Shown here: piece after piece, positions 8,649 to 16,388 of the stretch | How the letters are laid out: every line of letters starts with the position of its first letter | How positions within the stretch are numbered: position 1 is the first letter of the stretch | Made by a program: the position numbers and the translations under genes | Notes under the pieces: generated by a model | Seen by the model: only the letters and a program-made list of their open reading frames with translations | Told to the model about the DNA's origin: nothing | Database searches by the model: none | From: Aquipseudomonas ullengensis | Lineage (GTDB): Bacteria > Pseudomonadota > Gammaproteobacteria > Pseudomonadales > Pseudomonadaceae | Direction of reading: 5' to 3' | DNA length: 64,000 nucleotides | Assembly: GCF_014174475.1 (NCBI RefSeq) | Contig: NZ_JACJUD010000005.1 | Span: forward strand, 1-64,000

Positions 8649-8674
8649 GGTGGATAAGCGGAGCGTTATCCACC
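8649..8674. repeat. Palindromic repeat (GGTGGATAA type)
   Basis: GGTGGATAA (8649-8657) and TTATCCACC (8666-8674) make a 9-bp perfect stem with an 8-nt loop between two convergent genes. No T-tract follows. Confidence 0.6.
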
Positions 8675-8713
8675 CTACATGGCCCCACGTCGGCCATGGA
8701 CTTACCAGCACCA

Positions 8714-8743
8714 GAAAAACACGGGAGCCGCAGGGCTCCCGTG
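8714..8743 (-). terminator. Rho-independent terminator of the 8753-9484 gene
   Basis: CACGGGAGCC (8720-8729) pairs with GGCTCCCGTG (8734-8743). On the minus strand the stem is followed by TTTTT, 10 nt beyond the stop codon of the leftward amidotransferase gene. Confidence 0.85.
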
Positions 8744-8752
8744 TGGCAGGGC

Positions 8753-9484
8753 TCAGGCGCCCTGCAGGTCGCGCTTGCCGTTGGCGACGAAACGCATCAT
8801 CCACTCGGCAACCGTCGCGCCCTGGTGCTGATGTTCCAGGCTGGCCACAGCCTGGGTGTAGACCGGCTCACCAATGCAGGTCTGGCGAATGTCCAGCAGC
8901 GCCTTGGAGTAGTCGTGGACGAACTCCGGGTGGCCCTGGAAGCACAGCACCTGATCCTCGATGCAGTAGGCCGCCACCGGGCAAAATTCGCTGGAGGCCA
9001 GAAGGGTGGCCTTCTCCGGCAACGCAGTCACCTGGTCCTGATGGCTGATCAGCAAGGTCAGGTCCTCCAGCGCCGGGCTCATCCACTGCGCACGCTGCTT
9101 CACCTCGTAACGATGAATACCCACGCCCCAGCCCTGCTGAGCACGTTCGGCACGGCCGCCGAGCAGTAGCGCCAACAACTGATGGCCGAAGCAGATGCCG
9201 AGCAGCTTGTCGCCGTTCTCGTAGCGCTTGAGCAGGTAGGTCTTGAGCGTCTGAATCCAGGCATCCGCACCGAAGGAATCCGCCTTGCTACCGGTCACCA
9301 GATAGGCGTCGTAGCGCTCCTCGTCAGAGGGGTATTGGCCCTCCACCACGTTGAACACCTCAAAGCGAGCCGCTATCGGCTGCTGAGCGAACAGGCGCTC
9401 GAACATGCGGCCGTAGCCCTGGTATTGGTCGATCAGTTCGGGGCGGAGTACATCGGTTTCCAGAATGCAGATGCGCAAGGACAT
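8753..9484 (-). CDS. Class I glutamine amidotransferase-like protein
   Basis: A 243-residue free-standing GATase1-fold protein (GMP-synthase glutaminase-like). The nucleophile elbow is GICFGHQ (Cys98) and the second catalytic residue lies in the FQGHPEF segment. The enzyme probably releases ammonia from glutamine or hydrolyses a gamma-glutamyl compound. The start at 9484 (MSLRICILETD) matches where this family begins; the frame is open 23 codons further but without family similarity. It is monocistronic, with its own terminator. A second member of the family lies at 21008-21733. Confidence 0.88.
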   Translation of the reverse strand: MSLRICILETDVLRPELIDQYQGYGRMFERLFAQQPIAARFEVFNVVEGQYPSDEERYDAYLVTGSKADSFGADAWIQTLKTYLLKRYENGDKLLGICFGHQLLALLLGGRAERAQQGWGVGIHRYEVKQRAQWMSPALEDLTLLISHQDQVTALPEKATLLASSEFCPVAAYCIEDQVLCFQGHPEFVHDYSKALLDIRQTCIGEPVYTQAVASLEHQHQGATVAEWMMRFVANGKRDLQGA

Positions 9485-9701
9485 AAAGGGCGTGGGTACC
9501 TCAAGCGGAAGATGGATTAGTGCAGCGCGAAGACTGCACCCAAGCAGGCGCACAGCGCAACAGCAGCTCAGCGGACAATCTGTCGCAGGGCATCACTGGG
9601 CTCGATAGTCACCATGCATGCCATTCACTTCTGCTGATGGGGTTGCTCGTCAATCATGCAGCCGTCGGGATCAACCCGCCCCAACCCAGAGGAAACAGAC
9701 C

Positions 9702-9806
9702 ATGAGCAGTTTCGCCGCCATCGCCAGCCTGATCGCCGCATCGGCCTTCACCAGCCCTGCAGCCGCCGCCAACCACCAAGCGACCGCCAAGGCCGCTGGC
9801 AAGTGA
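9702..9806 (+). CDS. Possible small peptide (34 aa)
   Basis: A 34-codon frame (MSSFAAIASLIAASAFTSP...) with an AGGAAA ribosome site about 6 nt upstream. It is alanine-rich and could be a short hydrophobic or secreted peptide. It precedes the 69-aa gene by 47 nt and could be its leader. There is no family recognition, and coding is uncertain. Confidence 0.35.
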   Translation: MSSFAAIASLIAASAFTSPAAAANHQATAKAAGK

Positions 9807-9853
9807 ACCGTTCGGTGCCGCCTTGCGCGGCACCGCCACTGGAGAACGCCACC

Positions 9854-10063
9854 ATGACCATCACCGAAGCCTTCAGCACCGCCACCAGCTACGGCGTGAC
9901 CTATGTCAGCCTCGACGAAAGCGGCATGCATTTCGAGTCGGAATCCACCGTGCACCTGGAAGACGGCAGCCTGCTGACCCTGCGCATGCCGACCCGGCAG
10001 AGCGAGAAGTTGGATATCCACGAAGTGGTCTGCCAACGCAACGGCTGGTGCATGGCGGCCTGA
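9854..10063 (+). CDS. Small uncharacterised protein (69 aa)
   Basis: The product begins MTITEAFSTATSYGVTYVSL and is 69 residues long, acidic, soluble and apparently beta-rich, with two cysteines near the end (VCQRNGWC). A GGAG sits 10 nt before the ATG at 9854; the open frame upstream is out of context with the 34-aa frame. I do not recognise a named family. It is followed closely by the convergent binding-protein gene, leaving only 7 nt between stop codons. Confidence 0.6.
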   Translation: MTITEAFSTATSYGVTYVSLDESGMHFESESTVHLEDGSLLTLRMPTRQSEKLDIHEVVCQRNGWCMAA

Positions 10064-10070
10064 ACCAGGC

Positions 10071-10859
10071 TCAGGGCATGTCGCGCAGGATCTGCGCAGC
10101 CGCCTCGTCACCCAGGTAGCGCGCGAGAATCCGCTGCCAGCTGCCATCCTGGCGCATGGCCGCAAAGCCCTGCTGCATCTGCTGTTGAATCACTGGCGCA
10201 TCTTGCAGCACCGGGCTGCCGGCAATGAAGCTGTGGGTCACGCTGATGGCCTTGCCGATCTGCACTGCGTCCGCGGGAAAACCCAACTCGCGCCACAGGT
10301 AGCGCACGCGCAGGTCAATCTCGTACCAGCTCCTCACCCGTCCGCTGCGCAACATGCCTGCCGCCTGTGCTGGATCGGTCACCTCGACCACCGCCTGACC
10401 AGGCTGCTTGAGCCCTTGCAGCTCCAGCGCACGTGGGGTTCCGCCCATGACTACCACTGGACCCGCATCCAGCGCCTGCTGCAGGCTGTCGAAGGACTTC
10501 TCGCGCCCGGCCAGAACATAAGCCGACGGCAGCACATCGAGCAGCCAGATAAAGCCTGCTTCACGCTCAGCGGTGCGCCCCAGATTAAGCACGATGCCGT
10601 GCGGGTCACGCGCCATTTCGAGTTGTACGCGCTTCCAGGGCACGCTCTGATAATGGCACTCGCGCTGAAGATGCAGGCACAGCGCCTCCATCAGGTCGCC
10701 GAACAGACCGTGATTACCTGGAGTGTCGTCGGCATAGGGCATCTGTCCCTGGCCGACATAGATATTCAAAGGCTCGCTGGCACGAGCCATTCCGCTCGCC
10801 ATCGCCAGCAGCAAACCGGCGATGGCCAGAGTCGTGGTCAAACTTCGATGTGCTGTCAC
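10071..10859 (-). CDS. Periplasmic substrate-binding protein (SBP_bac_3-like)
   Basis: A 262-residue exported protein of the family-3 solute-binding fold, as in amino-acid ABC transporters and many orphan pseudomonad paralogues. The signal peptide covers residues 1 to about 28 (TTTLAIAGLLLAMASGMARAS). The mature part starts EPLNIYVGQGQMPYADD and contains the FGDLMEAL and FIAGSPV segments usual for the fold. The GTG at 10859 with GGAG 5 nt upstream is the best start. No permease or ATPase gene is adjacent, so it is probably an orphan receptor-like protein with unknown ligand. Confidence 0.82.
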   Translation of the reverse strand: MTAHRSLTTTLAIAGLLLAMASGMARASEPLNIYVGQGQMPYADDTPGNHGLFGDLMEALCLHLQRECHYQSVPWKRVQLEMARDPHGIVLNLGRTAEREAGFIWLLDVLPSAYVLAGREKSFDSLQQALDAGPVVVMGGTPRALELQGLKQPGQAVVEVTDPAQAAGMLRSGRVRSWYEIDLRVRYLWRELGFPADAVQIGKAISVTHSFIAGSPVLQDAPVIQQQMQQGFAAMRQDGSWQRILARYLGDEAAAQILRDMP

Positions 10860-10942
10860 CTGTTCTCCAGCCCGGACCCAACACCCTGCGAGTGTAGGCA
10901 ATCACTCCTGGCGAAAGACTGACAGAGCGCAACGGGAAACGC

Positions 10943-10976
10943 CATAAAAGCAAAACCGGCCCTGGGGCCGGTTTTG
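10943..10976 (-). terminator. Rho-independent terminator of the FadB-like gene
   Basis: AAAACCGGCCC (10952-10962) and GGGCCGGTTTT (10965-10975) form a strong stem. Read on the minus strand it ends in TTTTGCTTTT, about 30 nt beyond the stop of the FadB-like gene. Confidence 0.88.
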
Positions 10977-11004
10977 TGCAAGCGTGTGCAGGTCAACCAA
11001 GCGT

Positions 11005-13149
11005 TTAGAAACGCTCACCCTTGGCCGCTTTTTCCAGCAGCAACGCTGGGGGCAGGAAGCGCTCGCCGTACTGCTCGGCCAGGTACTGGGCACGGGCAAC
11101 GAAGTCCTGCACGCCATACTGGTTGATGAACTGCAGCGCGCCACCGGTCCAGGCCGCGAAGCCGATGCCGAAGATCGAACCGATGTTGGCGTCGGCCACA
11201 GACTTCAACACGCCCTCCTCCACACAACGCACGGTCTCGATCGCCTGGATGAACAGGATGCGATCCCGTACGTCCACCTGCGGAATCTGCCCATCGGCCT
11301 TTTCGAAGCGCGCCTTGAGCTCCGCCCACAGGTGTTTCTTGCCACCCGCCGGGTAGTCGTAGAAGCCACCACCAGCCGCCTTGCCCGGACGCTTGTACTC
11401 CTTGAGCATCAGCTCGATCACGTTGAACGCCGGGTGCTGAGGAATCTGCTTACCCTCGGCGGCCAGGTCGGCGATGGTCTGCTGGCGGATGTGCTCCATC
11501 AGGCTCATCGACACTTCATCGCTGATCGCCAGCGGGCCCACCGGCATGCCAGCCTTGCGCGCTTCGTTCTCGATCATCGCCGCGCTCACGCCTTCGCCGA
11601 GCATAGCGATGCCTTCGTTAGTGAAGGTGCCGAACACGCGCGAAGTGAAGAAGCCACGGCTGTCCTCGACCACGATCGGAGTCTTCTTGATCTGCAGCAC
11701 GTAGTCGAAGCCACGCGCCAGGGTCTCGTCGCTGGTCTTGGCACCACGGATGATCTCCACCAGCGGCATTTTGTCGACCGGGCTGAAGAAATGCAGACCG
11801 ATAAACTTGTCCTGTTTCTGCACCGCCGTGGCCAGGCCGGTGATCGGCAGGGTAGAGGTGTTGGAGGCGATCACTGCGTCAGGCAGCGCGGCGCTCTCGG
11901 CAGCCGCAGTGACCTTGGCCTTGAGGCCACGATCTTCGAACACCGCCTCGATGATCAGGTCGCAGCCGTCGAAGTCGGCATCGCTGACCGTTGGCTTGAT
12001 CCGCGCCAGGAAGGCATCGCGTTTCTCGACCGTCATCTGGCCCTTGCTGACTTTCTTGTCGAGGATCTTGGCCGAGTAGTCCTTGCCCTTCTCCGCCGCC
12101 TCGATCGACACGTCTTTCAGCACCACGTCGATACCAGCCGCAGCCGACACATAGGCAATACCGGCGCCCATCATGCCGGCACCGAGCACGCCGACCTTCT
12201 TGGTTACGTACGACGCAATACCTTGCGGGCGTGAGCTGCCGGCGTTGATCTCGTTGAGCTGGAACCAGAAGGTGCCGATCATGTTCTTCGCCACCTGGCC
12301 GGTGGTCAGCTCGGTGAAGTAGCGCGCCTCGATGATCTGCGCGGTGTCGAAGTCGACCTGGGCGCCCTCGACGGCGGCGCACATGATCTTCTCCGGCGCC
12401 GGGAAGCAGCCCTTGGTCTTGTCACGCAACACACTCGGGGCGATGGCTAGCATCTGCGCCACATTCGGGCTGCTCGGCGTGCCACCGGGGATCTTGTAGC
12501 CCTGAACGTCCCACGGCTGCTTGGCCGCCGGGTTGGCGAGAACCCAGGTGCGCGCCTTGCTCAGCATCTCCTCGACCGTGCTGGCGGTATCGTGGATCAG
12601 GCCAGCCTTGAGCGCCGCATCCGGGCGCACCTTCTTGCCTTCGGCCAGGTACGGCAGCGCCTTCTCCAGACCGAGCAGGCGCACCATGCGCACCACCCCG
12701 CCGCCGCCCGGCAGCAGGCCGAGGGTCACTTCCGGCAGGCCGAGTTGCACGCTGGGATTGTCCAGGGCGATGCGGTGGTGACAGGCCAGGCAGATTTCCC
12801 AGCCGCCGCCCAGCGCGGCACCGTTGATGGCCGCGACCACCGGCTTGCCCAGGGTCTCCAGGCGGCGCAGCTGGCCCTTGAGTTCGAGAATGCCCTCGTA
12901 GAACGGCTTGGCGTCGGCCTTGGTGACCTTGATCAGCTCGTTGAGGTCACCGCCGGCGAAGAAGGTCTTCTTCGCCGACGCGACGATCACCCCGGCGATC
13001 GAATCCTTCTCGGCTTCGAGACGCACGATGGCCTTCTCCATTGCCTCGCGGTAGACCCCGTTCATGGTGTTGGCGCTCTGGCCAGGCATGTCCATGGTCA
13101 GGACGACGATATTGTCCTGGCCTTTTTCGTAACGGATGGCGTCAGTCAT
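11005..13149 (-). CDS. FadB/FadJ-like bifunctional enoyl-CoA hydratase / 3-hydroxyacyl-CoA dehydrogenase
   Basis: Carries out the hydration and NAD-dependent oxidation steps of beta-oxidation. The 714-residue protein has an N-terminal crotonase domain, with the oxyanion segment NGAALGGGWE and the LPEVTLGLLPGGGG active-site region. Next come a Rossmann domain starting near residue 323 (VGVLGAGMMGAG) and the dehydrogenase signature GLHFFSPVDKMPLVEI. Two C-terminal 3HCDH helical domains follow. It lies downstream of a thiolase gene, separated by 79 nt holding a palindromic repeat. The pair resembles the second fad operon of pseudomonads rather than fadBA5, so no symbol is assigned. Confidence 0.92.
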   Translation of the reverse strand: MTDAIRYEKGQDNIVVLTMDMPGQSANTMNGVYREAMEKAIVRLEAEKDSIAGVIVASAKKTFFAGGDLNELIKVTKADAKPFYEGILELKGQLRRLETLGKPVVAAINGAALGGGWEICLACHHRIALDNPSVQLGLPEVTLGLLPGGGGVVRMVRLLGLEKALPYLAEGKKVRPDAALKAGLIHDTASTVEEMLSKARTWVLANPAAKQPWDVQGYKIPGGTPSSPNVAQMLAIAPSVLRDKTKGCFPAPEKIMCAAVEGAQVDFDTAQIIEARYFTELTTGQVAKNMIGTFWFQLNEINAGSSRPQGIASYVTKKVGVLGAGMMGAGIAYVSAAAGIDVVLKDVSIEAAEKGKDYSAKILDKKVSKGQMTVEKRDAFLARIKPTVSDADFDGCDLIIEAVFEDRGLKAKVTAAAESAALPDAVIASNTSTLPITGLATAVQKQDKFIGLHFFSPVDKMPLVEIIRGAKTSDETLARGFDYVLQIKKTPIVVEDSRGFFTSRVFGTFTNEGIAMLGEGVSAAMIENEARKAGMPVGPLAISDEVSMSLMEHIRQQTIADLAAEGKQIPQHPAFNVIELMLKEYKRPGKAAGGGFYDYPAGGKKHLWAELKARFEKADGQIPQVDVRDRILFIQAIETVRCVEEGVLKSVADANIGSIFGIGFAAWTGGALQFINQYGVQDFVARAQYLAEQYGERFLPPALLLEKAAKGERF

Positions 13150-13168
13150 TTTTCTGATTCCCTGGATG

Positions 13169-13225
13169 CGTAGGGCGGGTGCAACCCGCGTTGTTCATGT
13201 GCGCGGGTTGCACCCCCGCCCTACG
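13169..13225. repeat. Palindromic repeat (GTAGGGCGGGTG type)
   Basis: Two arms of about 22 nt (from 13169 and ending at 13225), related to GTAGGGCGGGTGCAACCCGCG, face each other around an 11-nt loop, filling the spacer between the thiolase and FadB-like genes. Relatives occur at 17197-17221 and 20860-20913. Within an mRNA it would form a very stable stem able to stabilise the upstream thiolase message. Confidence 0.75.
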
Positions 13226-13228
13226 AGA

Positions 13229-14434
13229 TCAAATACGTTCGATGATGGTGGCGATACCCATGCCGCCGCCCACGCAGAGGGTGGCCAGGCCGTAGCGCAG
13301 TTCGCGCTTCTCCAGCTCGTCGAGCAGGGTGCCGAGGATGGCGCAGCCGGTGGCGCCCAGCGGGTGGCCCATGGCGATGGAGCCGCCGTTGACGTTGACC
13401 TTGTCCTCGGACACGCCCATGTCCTTCATGAACTTCATCACCACCGAGGCGAAAGCTTCGTTGACCTCGAACAGGTCGATGTCCTCGACGGAAAGCCCGG
13501 CCTTGGCCAGGGCCTTGCGCGTGGCCGGCGCCGGGCCGGTGAGCATGATGGTCGGGTCGGTGCTGGTCACCGCCGTAGCGACAATGCGCGCACGCGGCTT
13601 GAGGCCCAGCTCCTTGCCCTTGGCGGCGCTGCCGATCAGCATCAGCGCCGCACCGTCGACGATGCCCGAGCTGTTGCCCGGCGTGTGCACATGGTTGATC
13701 TGCTCCACATGGCTGTACACGCGCAGCGCGGTGGAGTCGAAGCCCATCTGGCCCATCATCTCGAAGCTCGGCTTGAGCTTGCCCAGGCCTTCCAGGGTGG
13801 AATCGCCACGCACGAACTCGTCGTGGTCGAGCAACACGATGCCATTCTGGTCAGCCACCGGAATCAGCGACTTGGCGAACGAGCCGTCAGCACTGGCACG
13901 CGCAGCCTTCTGCTGCGAGCGCAAGGCGTAGGCATCTACATCGGTGCGGCTGAAACCCTCGAGCGTGGCGATCAGGTCGGCGCCGATGCCCTGCGGGGTG
14001 AAGTGGGTGTGCATATTGGTTTCCGGGTCCATCACCCAGGCGCCGCCGTCGGAACCCATTGGCACGCGCGACATGGATTCCACGCCGCCGACCACCACCA
14101 GGTCCTCGAAACCGGAACGCACCTTCATCGCACCCAGGTTCACCGCTTCCAGACCGGAAGCGCAGAAGCGGTTGATCTGCACACCGGAGACGCTGACGTC
14201 CCAGTCGGCGGCCATCACCGCGGTCTTGGCGATATCGGCGCCCTGGTCGCCCACCGGCGTCACGCAGCCGAGCACCACGTCGTCGACCTGGCGGGTATCC
14301 AGGCCATTGCGTTCCTGCAGCGCGCGCAGCAGGCCCGTCAGCAGGTTGACCGGCTTGACGCTGTACAGCGAGCCGTCCTTCTTACCCTTGCCGCGCGGCG
14401 TGCGCACGGCGTCGAAAATCAGTGCTTCGGTCAT
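13229..14434 (-). CDS. Acetyl-CoA C-acyltransferase (thiolase)
   Basis: A 401-residue thiolase that cleaves 3-ketoacyl-CoA with CoA (or condenses acetyl-CoA). The acylated cysteine is Cys91 in [11 protein letters not shown]. The catalytic histidines and second cysteine are in [21 protein letters not shown] and LCVGGGMG. It is the first gene of the operon with the FadB-like protein, so the two enzymes cover the last three steps of beta-oxidation. A pair of direct repeats lies 70-110 nt upstream (14502-14542) and could be a regulator site. Confidence 0.95.
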   Translation of the reverse strand: MTEALIFDAVRTPRGKGKKDGSLYSVKPVNLLTGLLRALQERNGLDTRQVDDVVLGCVTPVGDQGADIAKTAVMAADWDVSVSGVQINRFCASGLEAVNLGAMKVRSGFEDLVVVGGVESMSRVPMGSDGGAWVMDPETNMHTHFTPQGIGADLIATLEGFSRTDVDAYALRSQQKAARASADGSFAKSLIPVADQNGIVLLDHDEFVRGDSTLEGLGKLKPSFEMMGQMGFDSTALRVYSHVEQINHVHTPGNSSGIVDGAALMLIGSAAKGKELGLKPRARIVATAVTSTDPTIMLTGPAPATRKALAKAGLSVEDIDLFEVNEAFASVVMKFMKDMGVSEDKVNVNGGSIAMGHPLGATGCAILGTLLDELEKRELRYGLATLCVGGGMGIATIIERI

Positions 14435-14501
14435 GACGTCCTCGGTAACGGGCAGCGGCGGATGCCGGGTTGCCTAACCTTACTGCCACGCGGCCTGGAC
14501 T

Positions 14502-14542
14502 CAATGACCAATGCGCTCAGGTCCATTGACCGTTGGGCTCAG
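14502..14542. promoter_or_regulatory. Tandem 19-bp direct repeats upstream of the thiolase operon
   Basis: Units 14502-14520 and 14524-14542 share 15 of 19 positions (C-A-x-TGACC-xx-TG-x-GCTCAG) and begin 22 bp apart, about two helical turns. They lie 68-108 nt upstream of the thiolase start, a normal place for an activator or repressor. The cognate regulator is unknown. Confidence 0.5.
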
Positions 14543-14718
14543 ACGGGCGGTCATTTTTTGTGCGCCCCGCGCATCTGCTGAAGCGAAGGCTCTGGCGCAA
14601 GGCCTGGCCGGGGATTTCAGGTGCAAGCCAATAACCACGCGGCTTTGCCTGTTATGTCCTAGAAACGAAGTCGTCTAAGCCAGGCGTGACGCGGGCCCTA
14701 GAGTTAGCAGTGCAAGGT

Positions 14719-14750
14719 ACCGCCGCCGGGTTTTGCCGGGGCGGTTTTTT
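14719..14750 (+). terminator. Orphan Rho-independent terminator-like hairpin
   Basis: ACCGCC (14719-14724) and GGCGGT (14740-14745), with an inner CCGG/CCGG pair, form a stem followed by TTTTTT on the plus strand. No annotated plus-strand gene ends just upstream, so it may end a small RNA or act as an attenuator before the 31-aa ORF. Confidence 0.55.
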
Positions 14751-14834
14751 ATCCGCGCCCCGGCGTGGAGCGTCGTCCGAGGCAATCAGCGCGGACGGCA
14801 GCCGAAACGCCAACAAGAACAAAGGCAGTACACC

Positions 14835-14930
14835 ATGCTCAAACACGCCAAGTTCCGCCAGGCCACGCTGATCGTGCTGGCCACCACCATCATCCTGATC
14901 CTGCCGAACGTCACCCGACTGGTCAGTTGA
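14835..14930 (+). CDS. Single-pass small membrane protein (31 aa)
   Basis: MLKHAKFRQATLIVLATTII... encodes a short basic N-terminus followed by one hydrophobic helix (about residues 10-24). A purine-rich AAAGGCAG lies 6 nt before the ATG. Tiny single-helix proteins of this design are frequent in pseudomonads, but I cannot name this one. The hairpin at 14719-14750 lies 85 nt upstream. Confidence 0.5.
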   Translation: MLKHAKFRQATLIVLATTIILILPNVTRLVS

Positions 14931-15012
14931 TCACAGCCACCCTACCCGGTTGCTGCGCCCCGCCTGGAGGCGGCTGGCGCAGCGCTGGTCGCTCTGCCTG
15001 ATTGCCCTGTGT

Positions 15013-15158
15013 TAGGTTCTGCACGAAAAGTCGCCGAGCGAAGGTCAGGCAAGGCAAAAACAGGCGAAGAAGCGCAGTTTACGAGCTGTAAATGAGCATT
15101 CTGAGCCTGTTTTTAACGCAGCATCACCGATGCGTAGGCACTTTCCGTACAGAACCTA
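15013..15158. mobile_element. MITE-like foldback element (146 bp)
   Basis: The ends TAGGTTCTGCACGAAAAGT (15013-15031) and its inverted counterpart (15140-15158) match at 17 of 19 positions. Inside, AAAAACAGGC pairs with GCCTGTTTTT and TTTAC with GTAAA, so the whole element folds on itself. It has no coding capacity. The outermost bases TTAG and CTAG fit the YTAR target preferred by IS5-group transposases, which suggests a non-autonomous derivative of such an IS. Confidence 0.7.
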
Positions 15159-15192
15159 GCGTGCCCCGGCGCCAGAATCCGGAGGTAATGTC

Positions 15193-15996
15193 ATGCGCCA
15201 ACTGTTCATCATCCTGTTCGCGTGCCTGGCTTTGCCCTGTGTCCATGCCGCGCAATTGCAGCTGGAACTGCCAAGCGGCACACGCAGCTGGAGCAGCGCC
15301 GAGCTGCGGGCCCACCCGCAAGCACGCAACCTGCAGGTGCTGAGCGATGTGGCCTACAAGCGCGACATGGACTTCCTCGCCGTGCCGATAGCCGCCCTGC
15401 TGGACGGCGTGGCACCGGGCGACCATCTGCAAGTGCTGGCCCTCGATGGCTTCGCCGCCGAACTGCCAGCCGCGGCGCTGCTGGCTCACCAGGGCGCGCA
15501 AGCCTGGCTGGCGGTGGAAGACCCGAGCAAGCCCTGGGCACCACTGGCCCCCGGCAAACCCAGCGCCGGGCCGTTCTATCTGGTGTGGGTGAATCCCGAA
15601 GCCGGGCAGATCGGCCCCGAGCAGTGGCCCTTCCAGATCGCCCGCATCCGCGTGCTGGCGCCCGTGGCCGAGCGCTTTCCGGCATTGCTGCCAGCGGCCA
15701 ACGCCCCGGCGAAGGTGCAGGCCGGCTTCGTCCAGTTCCAGAAAAACTGCCTGGCCTGCCACCGCCTCAATGGCGCCGGGGACTCACACTTCGGGCCTGA
15801 CCTGAATATTCCCCATAGCCCCACCGAGTACCTGGCCGGCGATTACCTGCGCCAGTACATCCGCAACCCGCAGAGCCTGCGCAAATGGCCGCAGGCGAAG
15901 ATGCCGGGGTTCTCTGCGGATGTATTGAGTCGTGGCGAGCTGGATCAGCTGCTGGCTTATCTGCGCCATATGGCTGGGCGCAAGGTCGGTGGATAA
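15193..15996 (+). CDS. Exported c-type cytochrome with N-terminal molybdopterin-oxidoreductase-like region
   Basis: A 267-residue periplasmic protein. The signal peptide spans residues 1-19. Residues about 20-165 resemble the small oxidoreductase-molybdopterin-binding-like domain found fused to cytochromes. The C-terminal 90 residues are a class I cytochrome c with CLACH (Cys186, Cys189, His190) and a KMPGF methionine as probable sixth haem ligand. It is monocistronic, preceded by the MITE. The redox partner is unknown. Confidence 0.8.
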   Translation: MRQLFIILFACLALPCVHAAQLQLELPSGTRSWSSAELRAHPQARNLQVLSDVAYKRDMDFLAVPIAALLDGVAPGDHLQVLALDGFAAELPAAALLAHQGAQAWLAVEDPSKPWAPLAPGKPSAGPFYLVWVNPEAGQIGPEQWPFQIARIRVLAPVAERFPALLPAANAPAKVQAGFVQFQKNCLACHRLNGAGDSHFGPDLNIPHSPTEYLAGDYLRQYIRNPQSLRKWPQAKMPGFSADVLSRGELDQLLAYLRHMAGRKVGG

Positions 15997-16059
15997 TGTC
16001 TTCCAACGCTCGCCCCCATACACCTACGTGGGAGCCATGGGCACACCGAGTCGAACACC

Positions 16060-16221
16060 ATGAATCGTCGTAAGAAAATAAACCAGTTACTGAAAGCCCA
16101 CGCCAAAAAGGCCAGTGCCAAGTTGGCGCCCAAGAGCAAGACCAAATACATCAGCAAAGCTGACCGATTGAAGCTAGCGGCTGAGGCCACTCAGGACGTG
16201 GACGTTTCTGCTGAGAGCTAA
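16060..16221 (+). CDS. DUF2986-like small basic protein (53 aa)
   Basis: The product begins MNRRKKINQLLKAHAKKASA and is rich in Lys, Arg and Ala, which fits the short gammaproteobacterial DUF2986 family as I remember it. The function is unknown; a nucleic-acid or ribosome association is only a guess from charge. It was read directly from the sequence. Confidence 0.7.
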   Translation: MNRRKKINQLLKAHAKKASAKLAPKSKTKYISKADRLKLAAEATQDVDVSAES

Positions 16222-16313
16222 ACGATCGCCCCCATGCGCTGCGTAGGCATGCGGCCAGTCTCCGGCGTCCATTCGTTGCTTTGTCTTGGCGGCAGAAGCA
16301 CTGTGAAGCAGAA

Positions 16314-16355
16314 CGTCACGGGATGGGCTACCACGTAGAGCATGGGAGCCATCGG
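16314..16355 (+). repeat. Left copy of 42-bp repeat flanking the Vat-like gene
   Basis: Positions 16314-16355 match 17126-17167 at 32 of 42 sites in direct orientation. The core is related to TTCCCACGCGGAGCGTGGG, a palindromic intergenic repeat. This copy is degraded. Confidence 0.55.
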
Positions 16356-16388
16356 CAACTGATCACACCTGAGCATTAGGAGACCACC

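Larger units (their letters stand above)
14435..14834. other. 400-nt gene-less stretch upstream of the thiolase
   Basis: It contains the operator-like direct repeats at 14502-14542, an orphan terminator-like hairpin at 14719-14750, and the ribosome-site region of the 31-aa ORF at 14835. No credible ORF is seen in the rest. Confidence 0.6.

Noticed and set aside
9485-9520. Possible GG-N10-GC sigma-54 site upstream of the 8753-9484 amidotransferase
   Set aside because: Upstream sequence (near 9535-9520) shows GG-N10-GC spacing but TTCGC in place of TTGC and no TGGCACG, so the match is too weak.
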